Origin: Oxalobacteraceae bacterium
Lineage (GTDB): Bacteria; Pseudomonadota; Gammaproteobacteria; Burkholderiales; Burkholderiaceae_D
Assembly: GCA_023259175.1 (NCBI GenBank)
Contig: JAHFQV010000001.1
Span: 42,411 to 106,410, forward strand
Length of the DNA: 64,000 nt
Direction of reading: 5' to 3'
In this document: in pieces, positions 1 through 8,958 of the stretch
Position numbering within the stretch: position 1 is the stretch's first letter
Layout: each line of letters begins with the position of its first letter
The notes under the pieces: generated by a model
The model's database searches: none
Seen by the model: the letters and a program-made list of their open reading frames with translations, nothing else
Told to the model about the DNA's origin: nothing
Program-made: the position numbers and the translations under genes

Positions 1-1330
1 CACTTTGCACTTTGCCGCGCGCGGCTACGCTTGCGATGGTTTGGGCTGGCGCGCGCACCGTGTCCTTGCTCAATTGCGGGGTTATTAGGCTCGATAGGCC
101 GACTTTTTCTTGCGTCGCAGCGAGGGCAGCGCCGATTTCTCCGGGCGTAATTTTAAGCACGATTGCAGGCAAAATACAAATCAGCGCCAGCATTGCAAAA
201 GCGGTCGCGCTCCATTCGGAGAGCGGACGAGTGCGGTGTTTTGTCCGAGGCTGGTGCGTTTCAAATTTAAAATTGATGAGTGAGTTGATGCGATTGAGTA
301 AAGGTGATTCTGCGCGTGAAATCGCGAGCGCGAGACTGGGTATTTTTTGCGTTTGGTGCATTTTCGCGCAGGCATAAATCGCTTCGGCTAAAGCTTGCGG
401 TTGCCCTGATTCATAGGCGGCCGATTCATCACAAGCGAGTTCGGCGAGCATGCTCAATTTGCGTATTGCAATCCAATGCAGTGGTTGAAAAAATAGGACG
501 CGTGAGAGCAGTTGCATTGCGATGCGCCAAGAGGGATCGCGGCGCGTGATGTGGGCGATTTCGTGGGCAAGCATGGCACGTAATTGTTGACCATTGAGGC
601 TAGTGGTCGTCCAACGCGGAATGCAAATGGTGTAGTCGGGTGTGACAAAAGGGCTGTTCCAATTTTCGCTAATGCGCAAGTTGATTTGCGCTAATTTAGC
701 TTGTTCCGATTCGTTCAGTAAGCGCTGCAAATCCTGAGTATGTATGCGTGGGAAATCGGCTGCGAGTCGATTTAAGCGGCGGGCTGCCCGCCACGTGCCT
801 AAGGCAGCGATGCTGGCGATGACAATCCAAATCCAGCTCAAGTAAGCGGTGGCAAGGGCGGCGTTTTGAGATAACTCAATTGCGATGGCAGTGCTAGCCT
901 GGGCGCGCGGTTTTTCGATGGCTTGCGGATTTACATCGCTTAATTGCGCTGGTAATGGGGAATTGAGCGGTAAAAGCAAAGCTAGCTCAGGATTGGGTGA
1001 TTCTTCTTCTGCGGTCTGCTTGTTCATGCTTGGCACCTGAGTGCTCGTCATTTGGGTGTCTGCTTTGGTATCTGCTTTGGCACGAATCGTGGTCTGAATC
1101 GCAGTTTGCATTGGCGTGTGGGCCGCCTCATTCAAAGGCAAAAAAAGTAATTGTAGGCTGCTAGTGACGAGGCCGCCAAACAAGGCGATGCGCCAAATAA
1201 ATTCCGCGCGACTATGCGATTTTAAAAGCACGATTCTGTCGAGGATAGTGGCCACTCCGAGCAGAAAACTGCTATGCAAAAAATAGGTGATCGCCCAAGT
1301 AATGATGAGGGTGGAGAGGACGTTAAGCAC
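1..1330 (-). CDS. M56 family (BlaR1/MecR1-like) membrane metallopeptidase, partial (3' end outside window)
   Basis: Open minus-strand frame with GTG start at 1330, overlapping the blaI stop by 8 bp; translation VLNVLSTLIITWAITYFLHSSFLLGV..., zinc motif ...LRAMLAHEIAHITRRD... and downstream ...LAELACDESA..., followed by a hydrophobic segment. Not in the ORF track because it runs off the window. Confidence 0.85.
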   Translation of the reverse strand, partial: MLNVLSTLIITWAITYFLHSSFLLGVATILDRIVLLKSHSRAEFIWRIALFGGLVTSSLQLLFLPLNEAAHTPMQTAIQTTIRAKADTKADTQMTSTQVPSMNKQTAEEESPNPELALLLPLNSPLPAQLSDVNPQAIEKPRAQASTAIAIELSQNAALATAYLSWIWIVIASIAALGTWRAARRLNRLAADFPRIHTQDLQRLLNESEQAKLAQINLRISENWNSPFVTPDYTICIPRWTTTSLNGQQLRAMLAHEIAHITRRDPSWRIAMQLLSRVLFFQPLHWIAIRKLSMLAELACDESAAYESGQPQALAEAIYACAKMHQTQKIPSLALAISRAESPLLNRINSLINFKFETHQPRTKHRTRPLSEWSATAFAMLALICILPAIVLKITPGEIGAALAATQEKVGLSSLITPQLSKDTVRAPAQTIASVAARGKVQS

Positions 1331-1712
1331 GGTCTTTTCCTTTGCGTTCGAGTAATGTACGAATCTTTTCAAGATCGTCATTGTTGATTTCATCTTCTTT
1401 GACGAGGTGGCTCAAGAGGGCGCTGGTATTGCCCATGAAAAGTGAGGAAACGAGCTCTGACACCATCGAGCGTTGGATTTGAGATTCCGAGAATAGTGCG
1501 CGATAACTGAGTTGCCGGCCTTCCCGATTGACTTCGATTAGGCCACGTTTTTCGAGTCGCGTAAGTAGGGTCGCGACCGTGGTGTGCGCTAGGGCGCGGG
1601 TGCTGCGTATTGCATCAACCACTTCAACTGTGGTCGCATTCGGCTTTTGCCAGAGTGCGCGCATGATGGCTAATTGCAAATCGCTGAGCGTGACTTTGCT
1701 GTCCTCGTCCAA
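1323..1712 (-). CDS. BlaI/MecI/CopY family transcriptional repressor
   Basis: ORF 1323..1781; winged-helix sequence LSDLQLAIMRALWQKPNATTVEVVDAI...TTVATLLTRLEKRGLIE. A TTG start at 1712 preceded by GGGAG is preferred because the candidate promoter/operator overlaps the longer N-terminus. Confidence 0.85.
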   Translation of the reverse strand: MDEDSKVTLSDLQLAIMRALWQKPNATTVEVVDAIRSTRALAHTTVATLLTRLEKRGLIEVNREGRQLSYRALFSESQIQRSMVSELVSSLFMGNTSALLSHLVKEDEINNDDLEKIRTLLERKGKDRA

Positions 1713-1741
1713 AATAAAGCTCCCATTTATAATTTTTTGCT

Positions 1742-1753
1742 CTACATCTGTAG
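1742..1753. promoter_or_regulatory. BlaI-type operator palindrome CTACATCTGTAG
   Basis: Perfect TACA-N2-TGTA dyad (12-bp arms CTACA/TGTAG) just upstream of the inferred blaI start. Confidence 0.65.
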
Positions 1754-1760
1754 TATTAAG

Positions 1761-1789
1761 AATGTAGTGTGCAAAAAACAAACTGTCAA
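1761..1789 (-). promoter_or_regulatory. Candidate promoter of blaI-M56 operon (TTGACA-N17-TACATT)
   Basis: Minus strand shows perfect -35 TTGACA (1789..1784), 17-bp spacer, -10-like TACATT (1766..1761), directly followed by the CTACAGATGTAG operator. Confidence 0.5.
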
Positions 1790-3138
1790 CAGGAGCCTGT
1801 TATTTTTTTGAGTTGTTTGTTCATCTCATGGCGCAGGAGAAACAGACTGATCAAAGCTTGTAGGGTCACCGTGGCCACCGATAAATACCAAACATGGATA
1901 ATTTTAAAGCCGGACTGGTGCGAAAGCCATAGTGCGGGCAGGGCAAAGGTAATGACGCGACTGCCCATGCTGATAAAGGACGGCCAGGTATTGCCTAGGG
2001 CTTGAAAAGTGCCGGAGCAAGCGAAAATAAAACCCGATGCGACGAAATTCCACGAAATGATGCGCAGGTATTCACTCGCCACGCTGCTCACTTCGGGGTC
2101 TTGGGTGAAAAAGTGGACTAGCCATCCGGGCGAAATTTGGCAGAGTAGGGTTAATACCGCCATCAGTGTACAGACCAGTATGGTCGCTGAGCGCACAGTT
2201 TCGCGCACCCGAGCACTTAGCTTTGCACCAAAGTTTTGTCCTGCGATAGGCGCAATGGCGAAAGAAATCGCCATCACTGGCAAGAAAATGGCTTGCATGA
2301 GTCGCGTCCCCAAGCCAAATCCTGCTTGCGCGCTGGCACCGAAATCGCGAATGATTCCATACAAAACGGCCATAAAAATGAAGATGAAAAAGAACTCGCC
2401 TCCGGCTGGCAAACCGACGCCAAGAATGCGTTTGCAAATGCTAGCGTCGAAGGCTAATTGCTGTCGGTCGAGCTTGACATAGGTCTCTAATTTTTTGAAG
2501 TAATAAAGCGAGGCCAGTGTGCCACCCAAACAGGCGATGGAAGTAGCTAGACCTGCTCCTGCAACGCCCATGGCATACCCCGTTCCCCAGCCCGCAATCA
2601 ACACGGGAGCAAGAATCAAATTGAGTAAAACTGTCAGTAATTGCACGAGCATCGTGGGCTTGACGATGCCTGTTCCGCGCAAGCCACTACCCGCGCCCGT
2701 CATCACAAATTGTAGCGCTAGGCCGGGCAACAAATATTGGATGAAGCTTATGCCCGCGTTGATTGTGGCAGTGTCGGCCGCAAGCAGGTGCATATAGCTT
2801 TTGGCTAATCCATATCCGCCGATCAGCGTAACGAGGGCGCAGAGGCCCGAGAGTAGCAATAGTTGGTTAAAAATATGATTGGCATCGGCTTGATCTTTGC
2901 GCCCGACGGCATGTGAAATCAGGCTCACTGCACCGACGCTCAGTGTTTGCGTCAAAGCCATCACAGCAAATTGCAAAATGCCCGCCGAACTGACACCGGC
3001 CAAGGCGGCATCACCCAAGCCTGCGACAAAATACAAGTCCACAAAAAAATACAGGGTTTGCACCAGCATGCCGATAGAAATCGGAATCGCCATTGCGATA
3101 ATGTGCTTGGTGATGGAGCCTTGGGTGAGATCGCGCAT
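1786..3138 (-). CDS. MATE family efflux transporter
   Basis: 450-aa 12-TM protein, MRDLTQGSITKHIIAMAIPISIGMLVQTLYFFVDLYFVAGLGDAALAGVS... typical MATE/NorM start. Confidence 0.92.
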   Translation of the reverse strand: MRDLTQGSITKHIIAMAIPISIGMLVQTLYFFVDLYFVAGLGDAALAGVSSAGILQFAVMALTQTLSVGAVSLISHAVGRKDQADANHIFNQLLLLSGLCALVTLIGGYGLAKSYMHLLAADTATINAGISFIQYLLPGLALQFVMTGAGSGLRGTGIVKPTMLVQLLTVLLNLILAPVLIAGWGTGYAMGVAGAGLATSIACLGGTLASLYYFKKLETYVKLDRQQLAFDASICKRILGVGLPAGGEFFFIFIFMAVLYGIIRDFGASAQAGFGLGTRLMQAIFLPVMAISFAIAPIAGQNFGAKLSARVRETVRSATILVCTLMAVLTLLCQISPGWLVHFFTQDPEVSSVASEYLRIISWNFVASGFIFACSGTFQALGNTWPSFISMGSRVITFALPALWLSHQSGFKIIHVWYLSVATVTLQALISLFLLRHEMNKQLKKITGSC

Positions 3139-3245
3139 AGGTTGAAAAAAGTTGCAAGTTCACCATATTAGCCCATGCCGCTGGCTTTACGCCATTTTCC
3201 TGCGGTAGATGCAAAGTCAGCTTTTCCCATTTAAATGTATTTAAG

Positions 3246-3257
3246 CTACATTTGTTG
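3246..3257. promoter_or_regulatory. BlaI-type operator-like site CTACATTTGTTG (one mismatch)
   Basis: Matches CTACANNTGTAG except one base; lies between MATE start (3138) and the perfect copy at 3319. Confidence 0.45.
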
Positions 3258-3318
3258 CGTTTACAGCGATATAAAGCGCTTTAATTGAAAAAAATTTGTT
3301 TACAAAAAAGTAGTTATG

Positions 3319-3330
3319 CTACATTTGTAG
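3319..3330. promoter_or_regulatory. BlaI-type operator palindrome CTACATTTGTAG
   Basis: Perfect TACA-N2-TGTA dyad upstream of the MATE gene; same 5-bp arms as the site at the blaI promoter. Confidence 0.55.
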
Positions 3331-3420
3331 GCAGTGGCGCACTGATTTTGTGGGCATATTCCGCTTAAACCCAAAAATGTCTAGCAAGTGCAACACGAGA
3401 CTGGCTCATAGATGGCTGGC

Positions 3421-3460
3421 TCAAATAGGCGCAAATAGATGCAAATAAGCGCAAATATAC
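3421..3460 (+). repeat. Four 10-bp phased direct repeats of CAAATA
   Basis: tCAAATAggc gCAAATAgat gCAAATAagc gCAAATAtac, exact 10-bp spacing. Confidence 0.7.
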
Positions 3461-3621
3461 GATTTGATCTCGATTTTTCATAGGATGGCGATTTAGCCGC
3501 AGATTGTTTGCGGAATGCAGATGAGGGCATTCGCGCTATCGAGAAGGAAAAATTTCGCTTGAATCCTCAGCGTGTGCGATGTGCTGCACACCTGTATATC
3601 CTAAATTTGACTGGAGAAGAC

Positions 3622-5508
3622 ATGAAACAAATATTGACGCGGCCTACTGGGCTGCTAAGGAAAAGGCTTTTCGCCGTGCTTGCAGTGACGGTTTATGGTT
3701 TGAGTTTGCAAGCAAGTGTCGCTGCCGCTGCGAATTTCAATCCGCGTGAAACCTCGGTGCAAATGTTTCGCTGGAAATGGAATGACATCGCCAAAGAATG
3801 CACTAATTTTCTCGGCCCCAAAGGCTATGGCGCGGTGCAGATTTCGCCGCCACAAGCCTCGGCCAGCTTGAACGCATGGTATGACATTTACCAGCCCGTG
3901 AATTTCACGCAACTCAATAGCAATATGGGGACGGAAACTGAACTTAAGAGCATGATCACCACCTGCCACACGGCCAAGGTGCGGGTGTTTGCCGATGTGG
4001 TCGTAAACCACATGGCGGCAGGCTCAGGGACGGCGACCGATGGTACAACTTGGAATTCGACGACGCTCGCCTATCCATTTTTCAGCGCCTCTGATTTTCA
4101 TCCTAACTGCACGATACAAGACAGCGACTACAGCAATAACCGCAACAATGTGATGCAGTGTCGTTTGGTGGGTTTGCCTGATTTGGCGACCGAGGGTACT
4201 TATGTGCGTGGGCAAGTGAAAAATTATTTGAATAAATTGATCGCGATGGGCATCGATGGCTTTCGATTTGATGCCGCCAAACACATGAATCCAGCCGATC
4301 TCAAAGCCTTCGTTAGTAGTGTCAGTAGCACCAGCACTTCCGGTGAGGCCTTATGGATTACGCAGGAAATTATCAGTGATGGCACGGTCAATCGAGCCGA
4401 TTACCTGCCTGCTGGTACGATCAACGAATTCAAATTTGCAGCCGCGATGCGGGAGACTTTTCGCAGTACGAATGGCAATCAGTTGGCGCAGATTCGTACT
4501 TACATGGGAAGTCCGGGTGCCTGGGGTGGTAGTTGGGGATTTCTAGATAGTTCGCAAGCTTCGGTCTTCGTGAATAACTGGGATACCGAACGCAATGGCG
4601 ATTCCATGAATGCCAGCAATTACACTGGTGTTGTCAATGACAGCCAAGGCAGTAAGCGCTATGACTTGGCGAACATTTTTATGTTGGCTTGGCCGTATGG
4701 ACATGCTCAAATACATTCGGGATTTCGCTTCACGAACAAAGATCAAAATAGTCCCGCCGCAAGTCCTTTTGACAGTAGTGGCAATCCCAAAATAAATATT
4801 GATTGGGACTTTATCCACCGCTGGTCCGATATCGCCGACATGGTCGCTTTGCGTAATACTGCAGCGGGCGAGGGAGTGAGTAATTTTGTCAGTGGCACCA
4901 GTAATCAGATTGCCTTTGGCCGTGGTAGCAAAGCCTTCGTTGCGATCAACAATGAATTCTCAGTGTGGAATGCATCTTTCCAAACTTCACTACCTGCGGG
5001 TACCTACTGCAATGTGGTGCATGGCTTGCGCAATCCTACGACGGACACTTGTTTGAGCGATAGTGTCACGGTGGCCAGTAATGGTGTATTTTCAGTGGCG
5101 ATTCCTGCCAATGGTGGGGCGACGGTTCCGGCGATTGCGCTACACACTAATCAAAAACTAGGCGGTACCGTACCACCGACTTGCACCACAGTGCCAGTGA
5201 AGTTTCGGGTTGCCAATGCCAATACCACGATGGGGCAAAATGTGTATGTGGTGGGAAATCGGGCTGAGCTCAGCAACTGGACACCGACCACGAGCATGAC
5301 GATAGAGGGTAGCGGCGCGAATGTGCCGTGGTCGATAACTGTGCAGTTGCCGCCATCGACCGCGATCCAGTACAAATTCATGAAGCATGGTGCGGTGGCG
5401 GATGTTTGGGAGTCGAATCAAGCGACCGCCAGCGGAAATCGTGAGGTAATGACGCAAGCCTGCGGCGCAGCGAATTTGGTTTTAGATGCAGGGAATTTTA
5501 AATTCTAA
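3622..5508 (+). CDS. Secreted alpha-amylase (GH13) with C-terminal CBM20 starch-binding domain
   Basis: ATG at 3622 with GGAG RBS; signal peptide; GH13 motifs VFADVVVNH, GIDGFRFDAAKH; C-terminal VPVKFRVANANTTMGQNVYVVGNRAELSNWTP CBM20-like. Confidence 0.92.
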   Translation: MKQILTRPTGLLRKRLFAVLAVTVYGLSLQASVAAAANFNPRETSVQMFRWKWNDIAKECTNFLGPKGYGAVQISPPQASASLNAWYDIYQPVNFTQLNSNMGTETELKSMITTCHTAKVRVFADVVVNHMAAGSGTATDGTTWNSTTLAYPFFSASDFHPNCTIQDSDYSNNRNNVMQCRLVGLPDLATEGTYVRGQVKNYLNKLIAMGIDGFRFDAAKHMNPADLKAFVSSVSSTSTSGEALWITQEIISDGTVNRADYLPAGTINEFKFAAAMRETFRSTNGNQLAQIRTYMGSPGAWGGSWGFLDSSQASVFVNNWDTERNGDSMNASNYTGVVNDSQGSKRYDLANIFMLAWPYGHAQIHSGFRFTNKDQNSPAASPFDSSGNPKINIDWDFIHRWSDIADMVALRNTAAGEGVSNFVSGTSNQIAFGRGSKAFVAINNEFSVWNASFQTSLPAGTYCNVVHGLRNPTTDTCLSDSVTVASNGVFSVAIPANGGATVPAIALHTNQKLGGTVPPTCTTVPVKFRVANANTTMGQNVYVVGNRAELSNWTPTTSMTIEGSGANVPWSITVQLPPSTAIQYKFMKHGAVADVWESNQATASGNREVMTQACGAANLVLDAGNFKF

Positions 5509-5537
5509 GTCGAGTTTTTGGACTGATTGCCTTGGGT

Positions 5538-6422
5538 TTAAAGCCCAAGTGCAATCACGCCAGCGGCGATACACAATGCGCCTAACATGCGTGGTATTCG
5601 GCCGCCTTCATTTAAAAGTTGACCACCGATCAGGGCGGCAAATAACATCGACACTTCGCGCGCTGGCGCGACATGGCTGAGTGGCGCAAGTTGCATGGCG
5701 TACAGTACCAGGACGTAGGAAATGGGGCTGATACAGCCGACCACCATCGCGTATTTCCATTCTTTTTTCCAAGAGAGTGCGCTGGCCTGTCGATCCCGTA
5801 ATAAGCTAGGCAATACGATCACAATACGAACCAGATTGCCCATGTAGTCAAGCAGAATCGGGGACACTAGAAGAACTTTGACTCCATAGCCGTCGACCAC
5901 AGTATAGGCGGCGATAAAAACACCGGTGAGCAAGCCATAATAAATGCCTTTGCGTACGCGTCGATTTTTTTGTGCATCGTGCTGTTTAGCTTCTGCGAAT
6001 AGACTTGGGCCACCGGCGATAAAGAATACCCCGATGACGACGACCACAATACCTAACATGCCTAGCCAAGAGAGTCTTTCGTTCAAAAAAATAATCGCCA
6101 TCGCCGACGATAGTAAGGGGCCAGAACCGCGTGCCAAGGGATACACCACGGTTAAATCGGCTTTGCGATAGCCGCGTAAAAGCGTAATGAAGTAGAGTAC
6201 GTGTAAAAGGCCGCTTAGACTAACTAAAGCGTATTCGCGCCAGCCCCATTGCGGGACAACTGACCACGCACAATAGATTCCAACCGGCGACCAAACAACG
6301 GCCATGATGAGGCCATTCCAAGCTGCAAAGCGCACATCACCGCCCGCTTTTTTAGCGGCGATATTCCAGAGTGCGTGAATTAAACCGGCGAGTATGACTA
6401 GAGCAAAAGCGGTAGGGGACAC
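5538..6422 (-). CDS. EamA/DMT family transporter
   Basis: 10-TM-like sequence, LAGLIHALWNIAAKKAGGDV... and paired EamA-like halves. Confidence 0.85.
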   Translation of the reverse strand: MSPTAFALVILAGLIHALWNIAAKKAGGDVRFAAWNGLIMAVVWSPVGIYCAWSVVPQWGWREYALVSLSGLLHVLYFITLLRGYRKADLTVVYPLARGSGPLLSSAMAIIFLNERLSWLGMLGIVVVVIGVFFIAGGPSLFAEAKQHDAQKNRRVRKGIYYGLLTGVFIAAYTVVDGYGVKVLLVSPILLDYMGNLVRIVIVLPSLLRDRQASALSWKKEWKYAMVVGCISPISYVLVLYAMQLAPLSHVAPAREVSMLFAALIGGQLLNEGGRIPRMLGALCIAAGVIALGL

Positions 6423-6462
6423 AGGATTTTGGCTTCGAACGTCGATCGTAAAAACGCTAAAC

Positions 6463-6494
6463 TTCGCGGGAAAATATCACTACTTTCCCGCGAA
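6463..6494. terminator. Perfect 11-bp stem hairpin between M28 peptidase and EamA genes
   Basis: TTCGCGGGAAA-N10-TTTCCCGCGAA; located 3' of the minus-strand M28 gene; no strong U-tract. Confidence 0.4.
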
Positions 6495-6598
6495 AATTTA
6501 ATTTACCGAAACGCGGACTTTTTCGCTAATTTGAATCAGTCCGCGCTCTTCTAACGCGAGTCTACCAAAATTTGACAGATGATGTATTGCTTGCAGTC

Positions 6599-8500
6599 CT
6601 ATTTGATGGTTGCCAAGACACTGGCTCCACTCACTGCAGCATACGCATTGACTAGCAAATAGTAAGTGCCAGCTTTGGGCGCATTGATGGTGATAGTCTC
6701 GGCATTGGTTGAGCCATCTGACTTCGAATCAAAGCTCGTGGTGGTTGGAGCGCTGGCAAATTTAGCATAGAGATCGCCATCGCCCGTGCCACCGGAGAGT
6801 TTGAAAGTCAAACTGGTTTTCCCTGCGGGTACCACGATGCTATAGGTTTTCGAAGCATTGGCGGCGAGTGCACCTACACTGACCGTGACACCGCTGGTGA
6901 GCACATTACCACCGGTACTGCCAGTTTGGTAACTTGCCACTAGACTGGCACCACTGACGGCACTGTAGGCATGACTCATTAAATAGTAAGTGCCTGCTGT
7001 AGGTGCCGCGATGGTGATGGTTTCAGTGTTGCTTGAGCCATCGGATTTTTGCAGATAGGATGTGGTGGTCGGGATGCTGCCGAGTTGGGTGTAAATATCT
7101 AAGTCACCGGTACCCCCCGAGGTTTTAAAAGTTAAATTGCTGGCGTTGCTGGGTACCGCAAAGCTGTAATTGGCTTGCGTTCCATTGGCCATGGAAACCG
7201 CTACGGCCACATCTTTCGTCAATACGGTCGTACTCGGTGGTAGGCCGGGACCATCACTGCCTAATTCAACTGCAAAAGAAAGTGCGAGTTTCGCGAATTT
7301 GAGAGCGTGGTCGGCTTGATTGCCGGTGAAAGCATAGGTGTCGCCAGTGCCGTGGATTTTTGGATTGTCTTCATTCATCGCCGTTTCGAAAGGCATGGAA
7401 GTCGCATAGCCTTGTGAATTCCACGAGGCGTGATCGGAGCAAGCATAGCCGCAACTATCATAGCCAATTTGTAGCGTAGGTTGGTAGGTCGTAATAAGAT
7501 TGGCAGCGAAGGTGTTTTGCGCGCTGTTGGTGTAATCGGTAAAGAGGTAAATGTCTTTCGCCGAGCCTTTGTAATTGGTCATATCCAATTGCATCACACC
7601 GACCACATTGACGCCGTCAGTTTTAAATTTTCGCGCAATTTCTGCCGAGCCTTTGAGGCCGACTTCTTCCGCGGCATAAGCGATAAATTTAATGGTGCGT
7701 CGTGGCTGATAATTACTCTCTAACATCACCCGCATCGCTTCCGTTAAACTGGCAATACCAGAGGCATCATCATCCGCGCCGGGGGCGACTGTGGTTTCGC
7801 TTGTGCCATTGATGTTAATGGAATCTTGATGCCCACCCAAGACCACGACCTCAGACCCATTGTCACTACCGGCGATAGTCATAATTACCGATTTTTGTGG
7901 CCAACCCGTATGGGTGAATTGCTCGACTGTGACGTTGCTGTGACCCGTTGCCATGGTGGTCCATTTGTTTTTAATCCAGTTCGAACCATTCACGCCACCC
8001 GTCGTGGTGTAGTAGCGATTGACGAAGGAGGATAAATCAATAATGATCTGGCCGATATTGCTTGCTTGCATTTGCGAAAGCAAGGGCGTAACCGTGGTTT
8101 GATTATCGATGGTGTAGGACGGGGCGAGCAGGTTACTCGGTGGCGGTGCAATTCTTTGCGCCACATTACCGAGCGCCGCGCGTCCGGCTTGTTGGCTGCT
8201 GTGCGCAACGAAGCCGGCGCAGCGTTTAAGATTGCTGTGAATGGCGCCGGATAATGCCGCGATTGTTTCAGCTTCCACTTGGACTAAATGGACAGTTTCG
8301 GGCTTTAAAAGGCCGTGTTGACCCGGATTGATTTGCACACTATCTTCCGCCAAAGTACCGGGCGAAATCGTTTGCAATTCGCGGAAGGCGGAGTCGCCTA
8401 AAGTAATCCATACTTTTTTGCTCTGAGCGTGAGCGGACGAAATGGCAACACTCCCTAGCATCAGCCCGAGGATAAGGCTGTTAATCATTTTTTTTTGCAT
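6599..8500 (-). CDS. Secreted M28 family (M28E-like) zinc aminopeptidase with two PPC domains
   Basis: Signal peptide; GGHQDSI, GADDDASG, AEEVGLKGS zinc-site motifs; YDSCGYACSDHASW; two C-terminal PPC repeats each with SGGTGD.DLY and TYYL. Confidence 0.92.
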   Translation of the reverse strand: MQKKMINSLILGLMLGSVAISSAHAQSKKVWITLGDSAFRELQTISPGTLAEDSVQINPGQHGLLKPETVHLVQVEAETIAALSGAIHSNLKRCAGFVAHSSQQAGRAALGNVAQRIAPPPSNLLAPSYTIDNQTTVTPLLSQMQASNIGQIIIDLSSFVNRYYTTTGGVNGSNWIKNKWTTMATGHSNVTVEQFTHTGWPQKSVIMTIAGSDNGSEVVVLGGHQDSININGTSETTVAPGADDDASGIASLTEAMRVMLESNYQPRRTIKFIAYAAEEVGLKGSAEIARKFKTDGVNVVGVMQLDMTNYKGSAKDIYLFTDYTNSAQNTFAANLITTYQPTLQIGYDSCGYACSDHASWNSQGYATSMPFETAMNEDNPKIHGTGDTYAFTGNQADHALKFAKLALSFAVELGSDGPGLPPSTTVLTKDVAVAVSMANGTQANYSFAVPSNASNLTFKTSGGTGDLDIYTQLGSIPTTTSYLQKSDGSSNTETITIAAPTAGTYYLMSHAYSAVSGASLVASYQTGSTGGNVLTSGVTVSVGALAANASKTYSIVVPAGKTSLTFKLSGGTGDGDLYAKFASAPTTTSFDSKSDGSTNAETITINAPKAGTYYLLVNAYAAVSGASVLATIK

Positions 8501-8958
8501 GTCTCTCTCCATTGACATCGTGTTTAGATGGGAAGGTAACGGACGAAACGAAACCGCTGGACCTTGATTGCTCAGTGTTGAAAAGCAAATGCGGGGAGGC
8601 GGTTTTGTTCTGTCAATCAGGTGAGTGCAGCAAGAGGCATTGATACTGCAATGCCTTCTCTTTAGCAGGTATCCTCGTGGGACTTTTATGGCTCACCGGC
8701 GACGAGTAGAGCAGAGAAATAGCGCGGCGCAAAGTTGGGAGTTGTTTTTTGATGAATGGCAAATTCAAGATTTATTTCTCGGCACAAGATTAAATTTTGT
8801 TTGAAGTGGGTGTTTCATGGGTTTTTGAAAATGAGAAGTGACACTAGAAATATTTGGAATGCTTTGTACTTGAATAGTAAACTGTGATTTTACAAAAATA
8901 GATATAAAAGCCCCATGCCGTCTCGCATACTTAGCTTTTTTTTGGGAAATAGTTGAAC

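Noticed and set aside
1528-1767. 79-aa plus-strand ORF
   Set aside because: Antisense to blaI; no independent support.
2009-2482. 157-aa plus-strand ORF inside the MATE gene
   Set aside because: Antisense to a clear MATE protein; low-complexity Lys/Pro-rich composition typical of shadow ORFs.
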